A stretch of 64,000 nucleotides of DNA, taken from contig NZ_LMUT01000012.1 in assembly GCF_009765785.1 (NCBI RefSeq), positions 1,396,557 to 1,460,556 of the forward strand, written 5' to 3'. A model generated the notes under the pieces. That model was given only the letters and a program-made list of their open reading frames with translations. It was not told the origin of the DNA and did no database searches. The position numbers and the translations under genes are program-made. The first letter of the stretch is position 1. Every line of letters begins with the position of its first letter. Source of the stretch: Granulicella sp. L46 (GTDB lineage Bacteria > Acidobacteriota > Terriglobia > Terriglobales > Acidobacteriaceae). Below are positions 36,148 to 44,914 of the stretch, piece by piece.

Positions 36148-36741
36148 ATGCTTGTCGCCTCCCACATCGTCTCTCTTCAAGACCAGTTCACCGCGCACGG
36201 CCACAACCCCTCGTCCCCGGCCCCGGCACCTTCCTCGCCCTTCGAACAAGTCGTCCTCGACCAGCATCGCGCCAACTACGATCTCTGGCACCGCGAAGAC
36301 GAAGCTCGCGACCCCGACGCCTCCGACGCCACCATCGTCCAGGTCAAGCACGATATCGATCGCCTCAACCAACTCCGCAACGATCTAGCCGAGCAGATCG
36401 ACATTGCCCTCCTTGAGCTCTCACCCGACAGTTCGGCCGCTCCCCTCCACTCCGAGTCCCCCGGCCTCATCATCGACCGCCTGTCCATCCTCGCGCTCAA
36501 AATCTTTCACACCGAAGAGCAGCTTCACCGCTCCACCCCCGATCACCAGCACCGCAACCAATCCCGGCTCGCCGTCTTGAACGAACAGCGTACAGACCTC
36601 GCAACCTGCCTCGACATCCTCTGGTCGGATGTGCTCGCCGGCCGCCGCCGTTTCAAGCTCTACCGCCAACTTAAGATGTATAACGACCCCACACTTAACC
36701 CCGTTCTCTACAACCGTTCCCCACTCGACGATCCAGCCTGA
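36148..36741 (+). CDS. DUF4254 family protein
   Basis: The 197-residue protein has the family pattern NYDLWHREDEARDPDASDATI, then IDRLNQLRNDLAEQID, GLIIDRLSILALKIFH and LAGRRRFKLYRQLKMYNDP. DUF4254 genes commonly sit next to LPS glycosyltransferase genes, as here: it is divergent from the GT9 gene with about 100 bases between. The function is unknown; it lacks a signal peptide and membrane segments, so it is probably cytoplasmic. Confidence 0.85.
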   Translation: MLVASHIVSLQDQFTAHGHNPSSPAPAPSSPFEQVVLDQHRANYDLWHREDEARDPDASDATIVQVKHDIDRLNQLRNDLAEQIDIALLELSPDSSAAPLHSESPGLIIDRLSILALKIFHTEEQLHRSTPDHQHRNQSRLAVLNEQRTDLATCLDILWSDVLAGRRRFKLYRQLKMYNDPTLNPVLYNRSPLDDPA

Positions 36742-36854
36742 CGATCTATCGGGTACACTCGTGTTTGACCTAAACCCCCTCAGCCTCGTATAACCCCAGT
36801 TACCATCGCCGTAGTTTGATCCTTATAACTCCATCCGTCCAACCCGAGAACATC

Positions 36855-37442
36855 ATGGCCACGAAGCCGGCAACATCGACCTCAGAGAACAAAGCAACCA
36901 GGACGCCCGCAGCGTCCAAGGCCCCGCGCACCCTCGCCGGTAACGCACAACACGCCACAGACGCCGCCCGCAAATCCACGCTCGCCCTCTATGAGAGCGC
37001 GCTCAAGCTCATGCAGGCCGGCAAGTATGAGAAGGCCCACGAGGCCTTCGCCAAAATGCTCGAGTCCGCACCGCAAGACCTCGCCGACCGCATTCGCATG
37101 TACATCTCCGCTTGCGTCGCCCAGATCCACAAGGGCACCACGGACTTCCAGACTCACGAAGAGCGCTACGATTACGCCATCTCCCTGCTCAATCAGGGCA
37201 ACTACGAAGACGCCCGCCAGCACCTCAAGGAAATCCTCCTCAAAGAGAAGTCTGCCGACTACGCCTTCTACGGCCTAGCCCTGCTCGCCTCGCTCACCGG
37301 CGACCACGACACCTGCATCGAGCACCTCACCGAAGCCATCCGCCTCAACGGCCAGAACCGCCTCCAGGCCCGCCTTGACTCGGACTTCGATGGCGTCGCC
37401 GAAGACCCCCGCTTCACCGAGCTCCTCTACCCCGAAGTCTGA
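36855..37442 (+). CDS. Small TPR-repeat protein
   Basis: The 195-residue protein has a Lys/Thr/Ala-rich, probably disordered N-terminus of about 40 residues, followed by TPR-like helix pairs (LYESALKLMQAGKYEKAHEAF; YAISLLNQGNYEDARQHL; YGLALLASLTGDHDTCIEHL), ending with ARLDSDFDGVAEDPRF. It is probably an adaptor. Start ATG 36855 follows GAGAA; an upstream in-frame ATG adds 13 residues. A cluster of conserved lone TPR proteins like this is common in Acidobacteria. Confidence 0.75.
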   Translation: MATKPATSTSENKATRTPAASKAPRTLAGNAQHATDAARKSTLALYESALKLMQAGKYEKAHEAFAKMLESAPQDLADRIRMYISACVAQIHKGTTDFQTHEERYDYAISLLNQGNYEDARQHLKEILLKEKSADYAFYGLALLASLTGDHDTCIEHLTEAIRLNGQNRLQARLDSDFDGVAEDPRFTELLYPEV

Positions 37443-37520
37443 CCCTGCGTTGACTCCTTCCTCCAAAACACCACTAACTCGCCGGCCTTCTTCCCGTCCG
37501 ACTAAACTAGTGAGCGGACG

Positions 37521-38561
37521 ATGAGTACATCACGCCAGCTTCGAGTCGTAGCCATCGGTGGCGGAACAGGCCTCTCCACGCTCCTTCGCGGACTCAAGGC
37601 CTTTGTCGCCACACCCGCCGGCGCGTCCCCACTCGCCGACCCTGCGCTCCAAAACCTCCCCGCCCTCATCCGCGAGCTCTCCGCCATCGTCACCGTCACC
37701 GACGACGGTGGCTCCTCGGGCCGCCTCCGCGAAGACCTCCACATGCTTCCCCCCGGCGACATCCGCAACTGCCTCGTCGCCCTCTCCCAGGACGAGCACC
37801 TCCTCTCGCAGCTCTTCCAGTACCGCTTCGCCAACGGAGACCTCGAAGGCCACAGCTTCGGCAACCTCTTCCTCGCCGCCCTCACAGGCATCACGGGAGA
37901 CTTCGCCCAGGCCGTCCAGGTCAGCTCGCAAATCCTCGCCACCCGCGGCCGCATCTACCCCTGCACCACCGCCAACGCCACCATCTCCGCGCGCATGGAC
38001 GACGGAACCACGGTCCACGGCGAAACCAGCATCACCGCCTCCGAGCGCTCCATCACCGAGCTCATGCTCTCCCCCGCCGACGCCTCCCCGCTCCCCGAGG
38101 CCCTCGAAGCCATCGCCGCCGCCGACCTCATCACCCTCGGTCCCGGCTCTCTCTACACCTCGCTCATCACCAACCTCCTCGTCCGCGAGATCCCCGAAGC
38201 CATCGGCCGCTCCAGCGCCACCCGCGTCTACATCTGCAACCTAATGACGCAGGCCAACGAGTCGCTCGGCCTCTCCGCCTCACAGCACATCGAAAAAATC
38301 CTCGACCACGCCGGCACGCAGATCTTCGACTACGCCCTCATCAACACAGCCCCCATCGGCACCCAGACTCTGGCCCGCTACGCCAGCGAAGGCCAGACCC
38401 CCATCCTCGCCGACCTCGAACGCATCCGCTCCCTCGGCGTCGAGCCCATCACCGGCAACTTCGTCCACGAAGGCGAAGTCCTACGCCACAGCTACGACGT
38501 CCTGGCAGAAACAATCCTCCAGCTAGCCCTCACCAACGCCCCCGCCGCCCTCTCCTCATAG
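37521..38561 (+). CDS. yvcK: YvcK/CofD-like gluconeogenesis factor
   Basis: The 346-residue protein has VVAIGGGTGLSTLLRGLK, TVTDDGGSSGRLRED, PPGDIRNCLVALS and the C-terminal NLMTQANESLGLSASQHI. YvcK proteins bind UDP-sugars and affect cell wall synthesis and growth on gluconeogenic carbon; they are related to CofD but are not F420 enzymes. Start ATG 37521 lies after AGTGAGCGGACG with only a weak ribosome-binding site. The stop is followed at once by a dispersed repeat. Confidence 0.93.
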   Translation: MSTSRQLRVVAIGGGTGLSTLLRGLKAFVATPAGASPLADPALQNLPALIRELSAIVTVTDDGGSSGRLREDLHMLPPGDIRNCLVALSQDEHLLSQLFQYRFANGDLEGHSFGNLFLAALTGITGDFAQAVQVSSQILATRGRIYPCTTANATISARMDDGTTVHGETSITASERSITELMLSPADASPLPEALEAIAAADLITLGPGSLYTSLITNLLVREIPEAIGRSSATRVYICNLMTQANESLGLSASQHIEKILDHAGTQIFDYALINTAPIGTQTLARYASEGQTPILADLERIRSLGVEPITGNFVHEGEVLRHSYDVLAETILQLALTNAPAALSS

Positions 38562-38735
38562 CTTGCCGTTGGCTTTGTCTTTCTTTGACAATTTCTAAAA
38601 GAAATTGCCTTTCCGAGCGCAGCAAGGAACCTGCTTCTCGCGCAAAGCGCGCCCGTTCTTCGTACCACCCAAAATCTGTCATCCTGAGCGAAGCAGCTCG
38701 CACAAGCGAGCTACGCAGCCGAAGGACCCCGAAAC
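38561..38735 (+). repeat. Composite repeat, rearranged copy after yvcK
   Basis: A short TTGCCGTTGGCTTTGTC tract starts at the yvcK stop. It is followed by CAATTTC-loop-GAAATTG, half B (TTTCCGAGCGCAGCAAGGAA ending CCTGCTTCTCG) at 38610-38640, and half A (TGTCATCCTGAGCGAAGC..., ending GAAGGACCCC) at 38677-38730. The order of the halves is reversed relative to the copy at 13266. Confidence 0.65.
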
Positions 38736-38811
38736 CCCTCGCATCACCCAGAGCGCCGGCACCTTTTCAACCACTGCCCCCCACTCCACACGCAACGTAA
38801 AATCGACCCAA

Positions 38812-39609
38812 ATGCCCAAGTCCGCCGCCTCACCCCTCACCACCGCCGGCCGCATCTTCTACGCCCTCGCCATCCTCGGCTTCGGCGTCCAGTACGCCCT
38901 CTACGGACATCTCCGCCGCGGCCTCCCCCTCTGCCCCATCTGGCTGCACCCCGACACCATCCTCGCCTACGCGCTCGCCGCCCTCTGCATCGCCGCCGGC
39001 CTCGCTCTCCTCACCACCTGGAGAACCACAACCGTCAGCCTCATCCTCGGCCTCCTGTTCCTCGGCACCGCCGCCCTCTACCTCATGCACTTCAACTACG
39101 TCGCCTACGACGGCGACGGCCGCACCCTCTTCCTCGAGTGCCTCTGCCTCGCCTCCACCGCGCTCATCCTCCACGGCCTCTCCTCTGGAAGTAAGTACTC
39201 GCTCATGCCTGGCCGCCTCTTCTTCGCCATTGCCATGATCATCTTCGGCATCCAGCACTTCCTCTACGTCCGTTATCTCTCCACCCTCGTCCCGCGCTAC
39301 CTACCCGGCCATCACCTCTGGGTACTCGGAACCGGCCTTGCCCTCATCGCCGCCGGCCTCTCCATCGCCACCACCATCGAAGACAAGTACGCCTCCTACG
39401 GCCTCTTCATCCTCTTCTTCGGATGGTTAGTCATTCTCCACCTCCCCCGCATCCTCCACGCCCTCCACAACGGCGACGAGTGGTCCAGCGGCTTCGTAGT
39501 CCTCGCCTTCAGCGGAACCTCCCTCGTCCTCGCCGCCTCCTCTGGGGGCATCACCGCCGCCAAGCCGTCGAAATCAGCGCCGAGAAAAGAGCGCCCTTGG
39601 CGGCCATAA
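38812..39609 (+). CDS. Polytopic membrane protein (DoxX-like repeats)
   Basis: The 265-residue protein has about eight hydrophobic helices arranged as two similar halves, each starting with a glycine-arginine turn (AGRIFYALAILGFGVQYALYG and PGRLFFAIAMIIFGIQHFLYV). The duplicated FGxQ-x-x-LY motif suggests an internal duplication of a DoxX-like four-helix unit. Function is unknown. An upstream in-frame extension to 38605 is repeat DNA, so ATG 38812 is chosen. The C-terminus is a short basic tail. Confidence 0.75.
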   Translation: MPKSAASPLTTAGRIFYALAILGFGVQYALYGHLRRGLPLCPIWLHPDTILAYALAALCIAAGLALLTTWRTTTVSLILGLLFLGTAALYLMHFNYVAYDGDGRTLFLECLCLASTALILHGLSSGSKYSLMPGRLFFAIAMIIFGIQHFLYVRYLSTLVPRYLPGHHLWVLGTGLALIAAGLSIATTIEDKYASYGLFILFFGWLVILHLPRILHALHNGDEWSSGFVVLAFSGTSLVLAASSGGITAAKPSKSAPRKERPWRP

Positions 39610-39637
39610 CCCGGCACCCATAACCCGGCGACAATCG

Positions 39638-39785
39638 GGTACCCCAAGGCTTCAGCCTTGGGTCTCATAGTTGCTGCGTGAAAGAAGGGGCTTTAGCCCC
39701 GCAGGTATGCATTACGCTTACCTCATGCGAACCCGCACTCTCGAAGGCGCCCACGTCCGCGTCCAACCTCTCACCCTAGCCCTCA
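39638..39785 (+). repeat. GGTACCCC element plus duplicated GNAT 5' end, copy 3
   Basis: The element GGTACCCCAAGGCTTCAGCC is followed by GGTCTCATA, then the hairpin GGGGCTTTAGCCCC, then about 85 bases that match the start of the GNAT gene at 41004-41082 (GTATGCATTACGCTTACC, CTCGAAGGCGCCCACGTCCG). The match stops near 39785. Confidence 0.8.
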
Positions 39786-40897
39786 TCCTCTTCGCCACCA
39801 CCCTCGCTCACGCGCAGCAATCCCCCTGGCAAGGCGAATGGGGCGCCTTCACCGACACCTCCGCCGCCAACGGCCAGCGCCTCACCATCTCCGATTGCAC
39901 CGCCACCACCTGCACCTTCTCCGTCTCCGCCCGCGTACCCGGTGGCAACTGCGGCACCGCCAGCAAAGCAACCTTCACCATCGCCTCCCCTACCGAAGCC
40001 ACCGCCAACCTCCCCGGCGAATCCGCGACGCAGACCTGCAAGCTCCAACTTCACCGCGATCCCAAAAGCATCACCGTCACCGCCGTCGGCAAAACCTGCA
40101 CCTCCTACTACTGCACCAGCCCCGCCATCACCCTCTCGCACACCTACCCGCAGCGCTCCACCACGCTCTACACCGGCCCACACGCCGACGCATGCCTAAG
40201 CAACGCCTCGCCCGCCACCGTCGCCACCTGCACCGACGCCGCGCTAGCCAAGCTCGAACAGCAGTGGCAAGACCTCTACGCCGACTTCCCCCTAACCCCC
40301 AACCCCAATCCCAACGAGAACGGTTACAGCCACGCCGTCGCCGTCGACGCCGCCATCCTGAAGCACTGCGACACCGCATCCAATCCCTCCACCTGCCTCC
40401 ACGATCGCTTCACTGCCGACATCGCCCTCATGAACACCAGGCAGACCGACCACATCGCCGCCTACACCGAGCGCGGCGATCCCGCCACCGCCGCTACGCT
40501 CGCACAAAAGATCGCCGGCAAGTACCGCCACACCTTCGCCAACGGCGACGTTCAGGGCGACCACTACCGCTCCACCGACACCCTCACCCTAACCCCCGTC
40601 GGCAGCGCCTCCATCCACTTCGATGCTCACCTCGAGTTCTACAACGGCCACACCTGCGACCTCTCCGGCGGCGCCCTCTATCGCAAAAACGGCAGCTTCG
40701 TTTACGACGACAAGCCCACCACCTCGGACTCCACCGATCCGGTCTGCCACCTCGGCATCAAGCCCACCTCCACCGGCATCACCTTCGAGGACTACACCGG
40801 CGGCTGCAAGATGACCTCCTGCGGCGAACGCGGCGGCTGGAACGGCGCCTCCTTCACCTTCGCCCAACGCATCCCCGCCAAGCCCCCCACCAAGTAA
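39725..40897 (+). CDS. Secreted Cys-rich protein of unknown function
   Basis: The 390-residue product is exported: MRTRTLEGAHVRVQPLTLAL leads into a hydrophobic core and a likely cleavage site after LAHA. It has many cysteines (about 14) and segments such as WQGEWGAFTDTS and GDHYRSTDTL, which look like repeated lipocalin-type strands; residues 155-225 resemble a LprI-like lysozyme-inhibitor region (LEQQWQDLYADF). The N-terminal 20 residues derive from a duplicated start of the nearby acetyltransferase gene. No enzyme function can be assigned. Confidence 0.7.
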   Translation: MRTRTLEGAHVRVQPLTLALILFATTLAHAQQSPWQGEWGAFTDTSAANGQRLTISDCTATTCTFSVSARVPGGNCGTASKATFTIASPTEATANLPGESATQTCKLQLHRDPKSITVTAVGKTCTSYYCTSPAITLSHTYPQRSTTLYTGPHADACLSNASPATVATCTDAALAKLEQQWQDLYADFPLTPNPNPNENGYSHAVAVDAAILKHCDTASNPSTCLHDRFTADIALMNTRQTDHIAAYTERGDPATAATLAQKIAGKYRHTFANGDVQGDHYRSTDTLTLTPVGSASIHFDAHLEFYNGHTCDLSGGALYRKNGSFVYDDKPTTSDSTDPVCHLGIKPTSTGITFEDYTGGCKMTSCGERGGWNGASFTFAQRIPAKPPTK

Positions 40898-40939
40898 TCT
40901 CCGAAGCAAACACTGGATATCGGTGGTTGGCGACGAACA

Positions 40940-41003
40940 GGTACCCCAAGCCTTTAGGCTTGGGCATGCGTCCTAAGGAAGCAGGGGCTTTAGCCCCGGA
41001 CGT
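40940..41003 (+). repeat. GGTACCCC element, copy 4
   Basis: GGTACCCCAAGCCTTTAGGC is followed by the hairpin GGGGCTTTAGCCCC and ends directly upstream of the acetyltransferase gene. It is the parent-like arrangement of the copy at 39638. Confidence 0.75.
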
Positions 41004-41021
41004 ATGCAGTACGCTAACCTC

Positions 41022-41615
41022 ATGCAAGTCCCCACGCTCGAAGGCGCCCACGTCCGCCTCGAACCCCTCACCCTTGCGCACCTCCCCGCTCTCGAAGCTG
41101 TAGCCTTCGACCCTTCCATCTGGCGCTACATGCTCAGCATCCTCCGCACTCCCGAGGACCTCCGCGCCTGGGCCACCTTCGCCCTCTCCACTCCCAACAT
41201 GTTCACCTGGGTCACCATAAAAAAATCCCACGACCACACCCCCGACCAGCTAGTCGGTTCCACGCGCTTCATCGATCTCGACCTCACCCATCGCAGCACC
41301 GAAATAGGCCACACCTGGCTAGCCGCGCCCGCGCGCGGAACCCTCATCAACGCCGAAGCCAAGCTCCTCCAACTCACCTACGCCTTCGAAACCCTCAACC
41401 TCAACCGCGTAGCTCTCAAGACCCACCACGAAAACCTGCAATCCCAAAACGCCATGAAGTCCATCGGCGCCATCTACGAAGGCACCTTCCGCAACCACTA
41501 CCTCATGCCCGACGGCACCCTCCGCCACAGCATCTGGTTCAGCATCACCCGCGAAGACTGGCCCACCACCAAAGCCCACCTCCAATCCCGCCTCGCCGCC
41601 CGTTCGAATGTTTGA
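41022..41615 (+). CDS. GNAT family N-acetyltransferase (RimJ/RimL-like)
   Basis: The 197-residue protein begins MQVPTLEGAHVRLEPLTLAH, as RimJ-like acetyltransferases do, and contains the strand STEIGHTWLA, the acetyl-CoA loop ARGTLINAEAKLL and LNRVALKTHHENLQSQNAMKS ending in a GAIYEGTFRN turn. It probably acetylates a protein N-terminus or small amine using acetyl-CoA. An ATG at 41004 lies six codons upstream; 41022 matches the usual family start. Its 5' end is duplicated at 39700-39785. Confidence 0.88.
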   Translation: MQVPTLEGAHVRLEPLTLAHLPALEAVAFDPSIWRYMLSILRTPEDLRAWATFALSTPNMFTWVTIKKSHDHTPDQLVGSTRFIDLDLTHRSTEIGHTWLAAPARGTLINAEAKLLQLTYAFETLNLNRVALKTHHENLQSQNAMKSIGAIYEGTFRNHYLMPDGTLRHSIWFSITREDWPTTKAHLQSRLAARSNV

Positions 41616-41647
41616 TTTCATCGCAGTTGCATTTGCCTGTTTTCGCC

Positions 41648-41680
41648 GTCATCCTGAGCCAAGTGAAGGATCCCCGCATT
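41648..41680 (+). repeat. Composite repeat, half A only
   Basis: GTCATCCTGAGCCAAGTGAA and then GGATCCCCGCATT, preceded by a short TTGCATTTGCC tract. It lies just after the acetyltransferase stop. Confidence 0.6.
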
Positions 41681-41728
41681 TTGTTCGGAGACCCCATAAC
41701 GCTACGCGCCGAGCGATACCGCACCACG

Positions 41729-43009
41729 CTAAACCCCAATCGCCACCAGCCCCGACTCCTCCGCCACGGTCCGCTTCAACTGCCCGCAAGCCGCATAAAT
41801 ATCCCTCCCCCGCGGCCGCCGAATATACGTAGCGATCCCACCCTCAATCAGCATCCCCTGAAACACCGCGACATCCTCCGGCGTCGGCTGGTGATACGCG
41901 ATCCCCGGCCCCGGATTCCACACAATCAGATTCACCTTCGCCCGCATCCCCCCAAGCAGCGCCAGCACCTCGCGCGCATGCACCGGCTGATCATTCACCC
42001 CACCCAGCAGCACATACTCAATCGTCACCCACTCCCGCGTTCGCAGAGGGATCTTCTGCACCGCTTCCAACAGCGCCGCAATATTCCACTTGCGCGTAAT
42101 CGGCATAATCTCTTCCCGCACCCCATCGTTGCTCGCGTTCAACGACAGCGCTAGCTTCGGCCGCACCGTCTCCTTCGCAAACGCCTCAATCCCCGGCAAA
42201 ATCCCGCTCGTCGAAACCGTCATCCGCGACTCCGGAATCCCAATCCCTTCGACCAACAGCCGCACGCTCTTCATAAACTCGTCATAGTTCAGAAACGGCT
42301 CCCCCATCCCCATAAACACCAGGTTGATCCGATCCTTCCCAATCTGAATCCCATGCCGATTCAGCACGGCCGCTACCTGCCCCGCAATCTCTCCCGCCGT
42401 AAGATTCCGCCGAATACCTAACTTCGCCGTCAAACAAAACTGGCAATTCACCGCACAACCAACCTGACTCGAAATACAAATCGTAGCCCGCCGAAACCCC
42501 TTCTCCGCCAGCGTCCCAAAGTTCGCCCGATCTCGCCCATTCCCCCGCCGCGACCAGTACCCACCATCTCCAACAATGACGTCGTTGCCGTTGCTTTTCT
42601 TGCTGTCATTCCCCTCGGGAATCTGCTGCTCTCCCGCAACCGCCTCCTCCGCCGTCTCCACCTCCCCAGCCTCTTCCGCCGCAGCCTCGCTCCCATCCCC
42701 GCGTTCCCCACCATCCCCATCCGGCATCCAAACCGTCTCCACGGTCTCGCCATCCACCATCCGCATCAAGTACCGTTCCGTCCCATCCACCGACACCGCC
42801 GTCTGCGCCATCACCGGCAACCCGACTCGCCATCCCGCCGCAGCCAGTTCTTCCCGTAGCACAGTCGGAAGCGTAGTCACCTCATCCAGCGACACCACGC
42901 GCTGCTTATACAACGCATCCCAAACCTGCCGCGCGCGATAAGGCTTCTGCCCGAGCCCCGCCATCAGCTCCGTCAGCTCCCCCAACCCCATCCCAAAAAG
43001 CGTTCTCAC
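41729..43009 (-). CDS. rlmN: 23S rRNA (adenine2503-C2)-methyltransferase, with an in-frame insert
   Basis: RlmN is a radical-SAM enzyme that methylates A2503 of 23S rRNA and A37 of some tRNAs. The cluster cysteines are in SSQVGCAVNCQFCLTAKLG, and MGMGEPFLNYDE and LNASNDGVREEIMPI are typical. At 426 residues it is about 60-75 longer than usual because residues 97-172 form an acidic, low-complexity insertion between ETVWMP and RATICISS. Residues 128-142 of the insert (QQIPEGNDSKKSNGN) are the in-frame translation of half B and the hexamer tract of the dispersed composite repeat. Confidence 0.94.
   Translation of the reverse strand: MRTLFGMGLGELTELMAGLGQKPYRARQVWDALYKQRVVSLDEVTTLPTVLREELAAAGWRVGLPVMAQTAVSVDGTERYLMRMVDGETVETVWMPDGDGGERGDGSEAAAEEAGEVETAEEAVAGEQQIPEGNDSKKSNGNDVIVGDGGYWSRRGNGRDRANFGTLAEKGFRRATICISSQVGCAVNCQFCLTAKLGIRRNLTAGEIAGQVAAVLNRHGIQIGKDRINLVFMGMGEPFLNYDEFMKSVRLLVEGIGIPESRMTVSTSGILPGIEAFAKETVRPKLALSLNASNDGVREEIMPITRKWNIAALLEAVQKIPLRTREWVTIEYVLLGGVNDQPVHAREVLALLGGMRAKVNLIVWNPGPGIAYHQPTPEDVAVFQGMLIEGGIATYIRRPRGRDIYAACGQLKRTVAEESGLVAIGV
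42583..42628 (+). repeat. Composite repeat (VNTR and half B) inside rlmN
   Basis: GTTGCCGTTGCTTTTCTTGC (42583-42602) followed by TGTCATTCCCCTCGGGAATC (42604-42623) matches the intergenic copy at 48580-48628 and half B elsewhere. It lies within the coding sequence of rlmN and is in frame. Confidence 0.7.
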
Positions 43010-43018
43010 ACTTCCAGT

Positions 43019-43429
43019 CTATGCGATCGCCAGTGTCGCGACATGCCGGTCGGCCTCAGCCACCCCGTCCGCCACGCCCGCATCCACATACAGCGCCCGA
43101 GCCTCGCTCCAGTGTTGCTTAGCGACCATCGTCGCGCCCGTCGCCGCCTCAGCCATCGCGGCTACACGCAACGCGTTGGCCATCTCCAGCGCCGTTGGTG
43201 GAGAGCTCCTGTAGTACTCCACCACCGCTTCAGCATTCCGCAACCCCGCCGCCGCATCACCGGCCCGCATGGCCAGCTCAGCCGCGTGTCGCAGAGCGTG
43301 CGCCCAGCGTCCCGACTCATGTTCTGCCCGGAAGGATTCAGCCGCTTCCACATACAGCGCCGTCGCATCTACCAGCCGACCTTGGCGCCGCGCCGCCTTT
43401 GCTTCGATCACGCAGTCATCACCGCTCAT
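43019..43429 (-). CDS. Small TPR-like protein
   Basis: The 136-residue protein consists of helical repeats (MSGDDCVIEAKAARRQGRLV; WAHALRHAAELAMRAGDAA; LRVAAMAEAATGATMVAKQH) that look like degenerate tetratricopeptides. The frame continues to 43660, but the first 77 codons lack family character and would overlap the divergent gene region. It is 9 bases upstream of rlmN on the same strand. Function unknown. Confidence 0.65.
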   Translation of the reverse strand: MSGDDCVIEAKAARRQGRLVDATALYVEAAESFRAEHESGRWAHALRHAAELAMRAGDAAAGLRNAEAVVEYYRSSPPTALEMANALRVAAMAEAATGATMVAKQHWSEARALYVDAGVADGVAEADRHVATLAIA

Positions 43430-43573
43430 GCGCAACAATCTACGCCCATCTCCCGCCGTTGAAAACCCCCGCACCCAAATCGTCCTCCGAACATCGTTTG
43501 CAGCGCCGTCATCTCCTCGCCAACGCACCACCCGCATCTCCACCCTCACGCCCACCGCTCCTACAATGGACCC

Positions 43574-43999
43574 ATGGCTTCGCGCAAAACCTTCTTCACC
43601 ACCGACCCCGCTCTCGCGCCCATCCTCGACGAGCTCCGTCCCCTCGAACCCATCTTCCACACCCCCGACTTCGGCCTAGAGCCCGCCGACTTCGAGCGCC
43701 GCACCGCACCCGACTACTGGGAAGTAGGAGCCTCCGGCCGCCGCTACGGCCGCGATTTCATCCTCCAGGCCCTCGCCGATTCCCCACCCGTCAACGCCAC
43801 CACCGCCCGCTGGCGCGCCTCCGGCCACGCCCTCCGCCAACTCTCCCCCGACACCTACCTCCTCACCTACTCCCTCCGCCAATCCGACCGCCTAACCCGC
43901 CGCTCCACCCTCTGGCAACGCACCCTCGCAGGCTGGCAAATCCTCTACCACCAAGGCACCATCGTCTCCGCCAACGAAGACGACCTCGCCCCCTCCTGA
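43574..43999 (+). CDS. DUF4440-like small protein
   Basis: The 141-residue protein has LEPIFHTPDFGLEPADFERRTAPDYWEVGASG, RDFILQALADS and TYSLRQSDRLTRRSTLWQRTLAGWQILYHQGTIV (in pieces spanning residues 27-130), which fits the SnoaL-like DUF4440 group. Ligand unknown. It is divergent from the small TPR gene and 71 bases before the lipoprotein gene. Confidence 0.75.
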   Translation: MASRKTFFTTDPALAPILDELRPLEPIFHTPDFGLEPADFERRTAPDYWEVGASGRRYGRDFILQALADSPPVNATTARWRASGHALRQLSPDTYLLTYSLRQSDRLTRRSTLWQRTLAGWQILYHQGTIVSANEDDLAPS

Positions 44000-44070
44000 A
44001 TCCCCAATCTCCATCCCGCGGGTGACACCAGACGCTCCCCTCCGTCTGACTCTCAGCACCTCACCCAGGC

Positions 44071-44901
44071 ATGACACCTCTCCGATCCACCCTCGCCGCG
44101 CTCTCCCTGATCCTCTGCACCCTCCTGGCCGGCTGCGGCCCCAACTCATTCATCTCTTTAGGTGCCATTAGCGCCAACTGGTACTTCTACGGCGATTACA
44201 CTCCCAGCCCCGGCTCTCCCTTCAACAGCGGCAATCTCCCCTTCGGAGGTTCCCTCGTTAGAACGGGCAATCAAGTCTCGGGCGTCCTCCACATCAACCA
44301 CCCCTGCTTCGGCAACAACGCCACCGACATCCCCTATACCGGCACGCTCATCAACAACCACCTCAGCTTCACCTCCTCTTCCGTCGCCGGACAAACTCTC
44401 ACCCTCCAGGGCACCCTCTCGCAGAACGATACCGTCCTCAGCACGGCTTCCTTCCAGATCAACGGCGGCTGCGCTGTCTCCGTCTATAGCCCCGAGCTCA
44501 CCTACACCGTCAACTCCTGGCTCAACCAGAAAGGCGAGAGCATCCCAAGTCTCACCGGCCCCTGGACCACCTACCTCAACACCGCTGGCCCATCCCTCAC
44601 TGAACACCTCACGCAATCCCCCACCGCCGACCAGCACGGCGACTTCGCCCTCACCGGCAACGTCACCGTCGCTGGCTCCCCGTGCTTTACTTCCGGCACA
44701 CTCCAGCCCGCCAGCTTCATTAGCGGCTATCTGGGCCAACAGGTCATCCTCATGAACGACGGTTCAACTCTTACAGCCACCGTGGAGGCGGGCCCCAACT
44801 CCAACCTCGGGCCAGCCCTTTCCCTCGATCCCGGCACCATCACCGGCGGCAACTGCAATGGCCCGATCGACCTCAGCCTCCAATCTGCCAGCAACCCATG
44901 A
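44071..44901 (+). CDS. Putative lipoprotein of unknown function
   Basis: The 276-residue protein has a lipobox LLAGC at residue 24 after a hydrophobic leader, so it should be lipid-anchored. The mature part contains two similar halves of beta-rich sequence (PGSPFNSGNLPFGGSLVRTG and GDFALTGNVTVAGSPCFTSG), each with a cysteine pair pattern, suggesting an internal repeat. No family is recognised. The M16 peptidase gene starts 13 bases downstream. Confidence 0.75.
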   Translation: MTPLRSTLAALSLILCTLLAGCGPNSFISLGAISANWYFYGDYTPSPGSPFNSGNLPFGGSLVRTGNQVSGVLHINHPCFGNNATDIPYTGTLINNHLSFTSSSVAGQTLTLQGTLSQNDTVLSTASFQINGGCAVSVYSPELTYTVNSWLNQKGESIPSLTGPWTTYLNTAGPSLTEHLTQSPTADQHGDFALTGNVTVAGSPCFTSGTLQPASFISGYLGQQVILMNDGSTLTATVEAGPNSNLGPALSLDPGTITGGNCNGPIDLSLQSASNP

Positions 44902-44914
44902 AACAATAGCCTTA

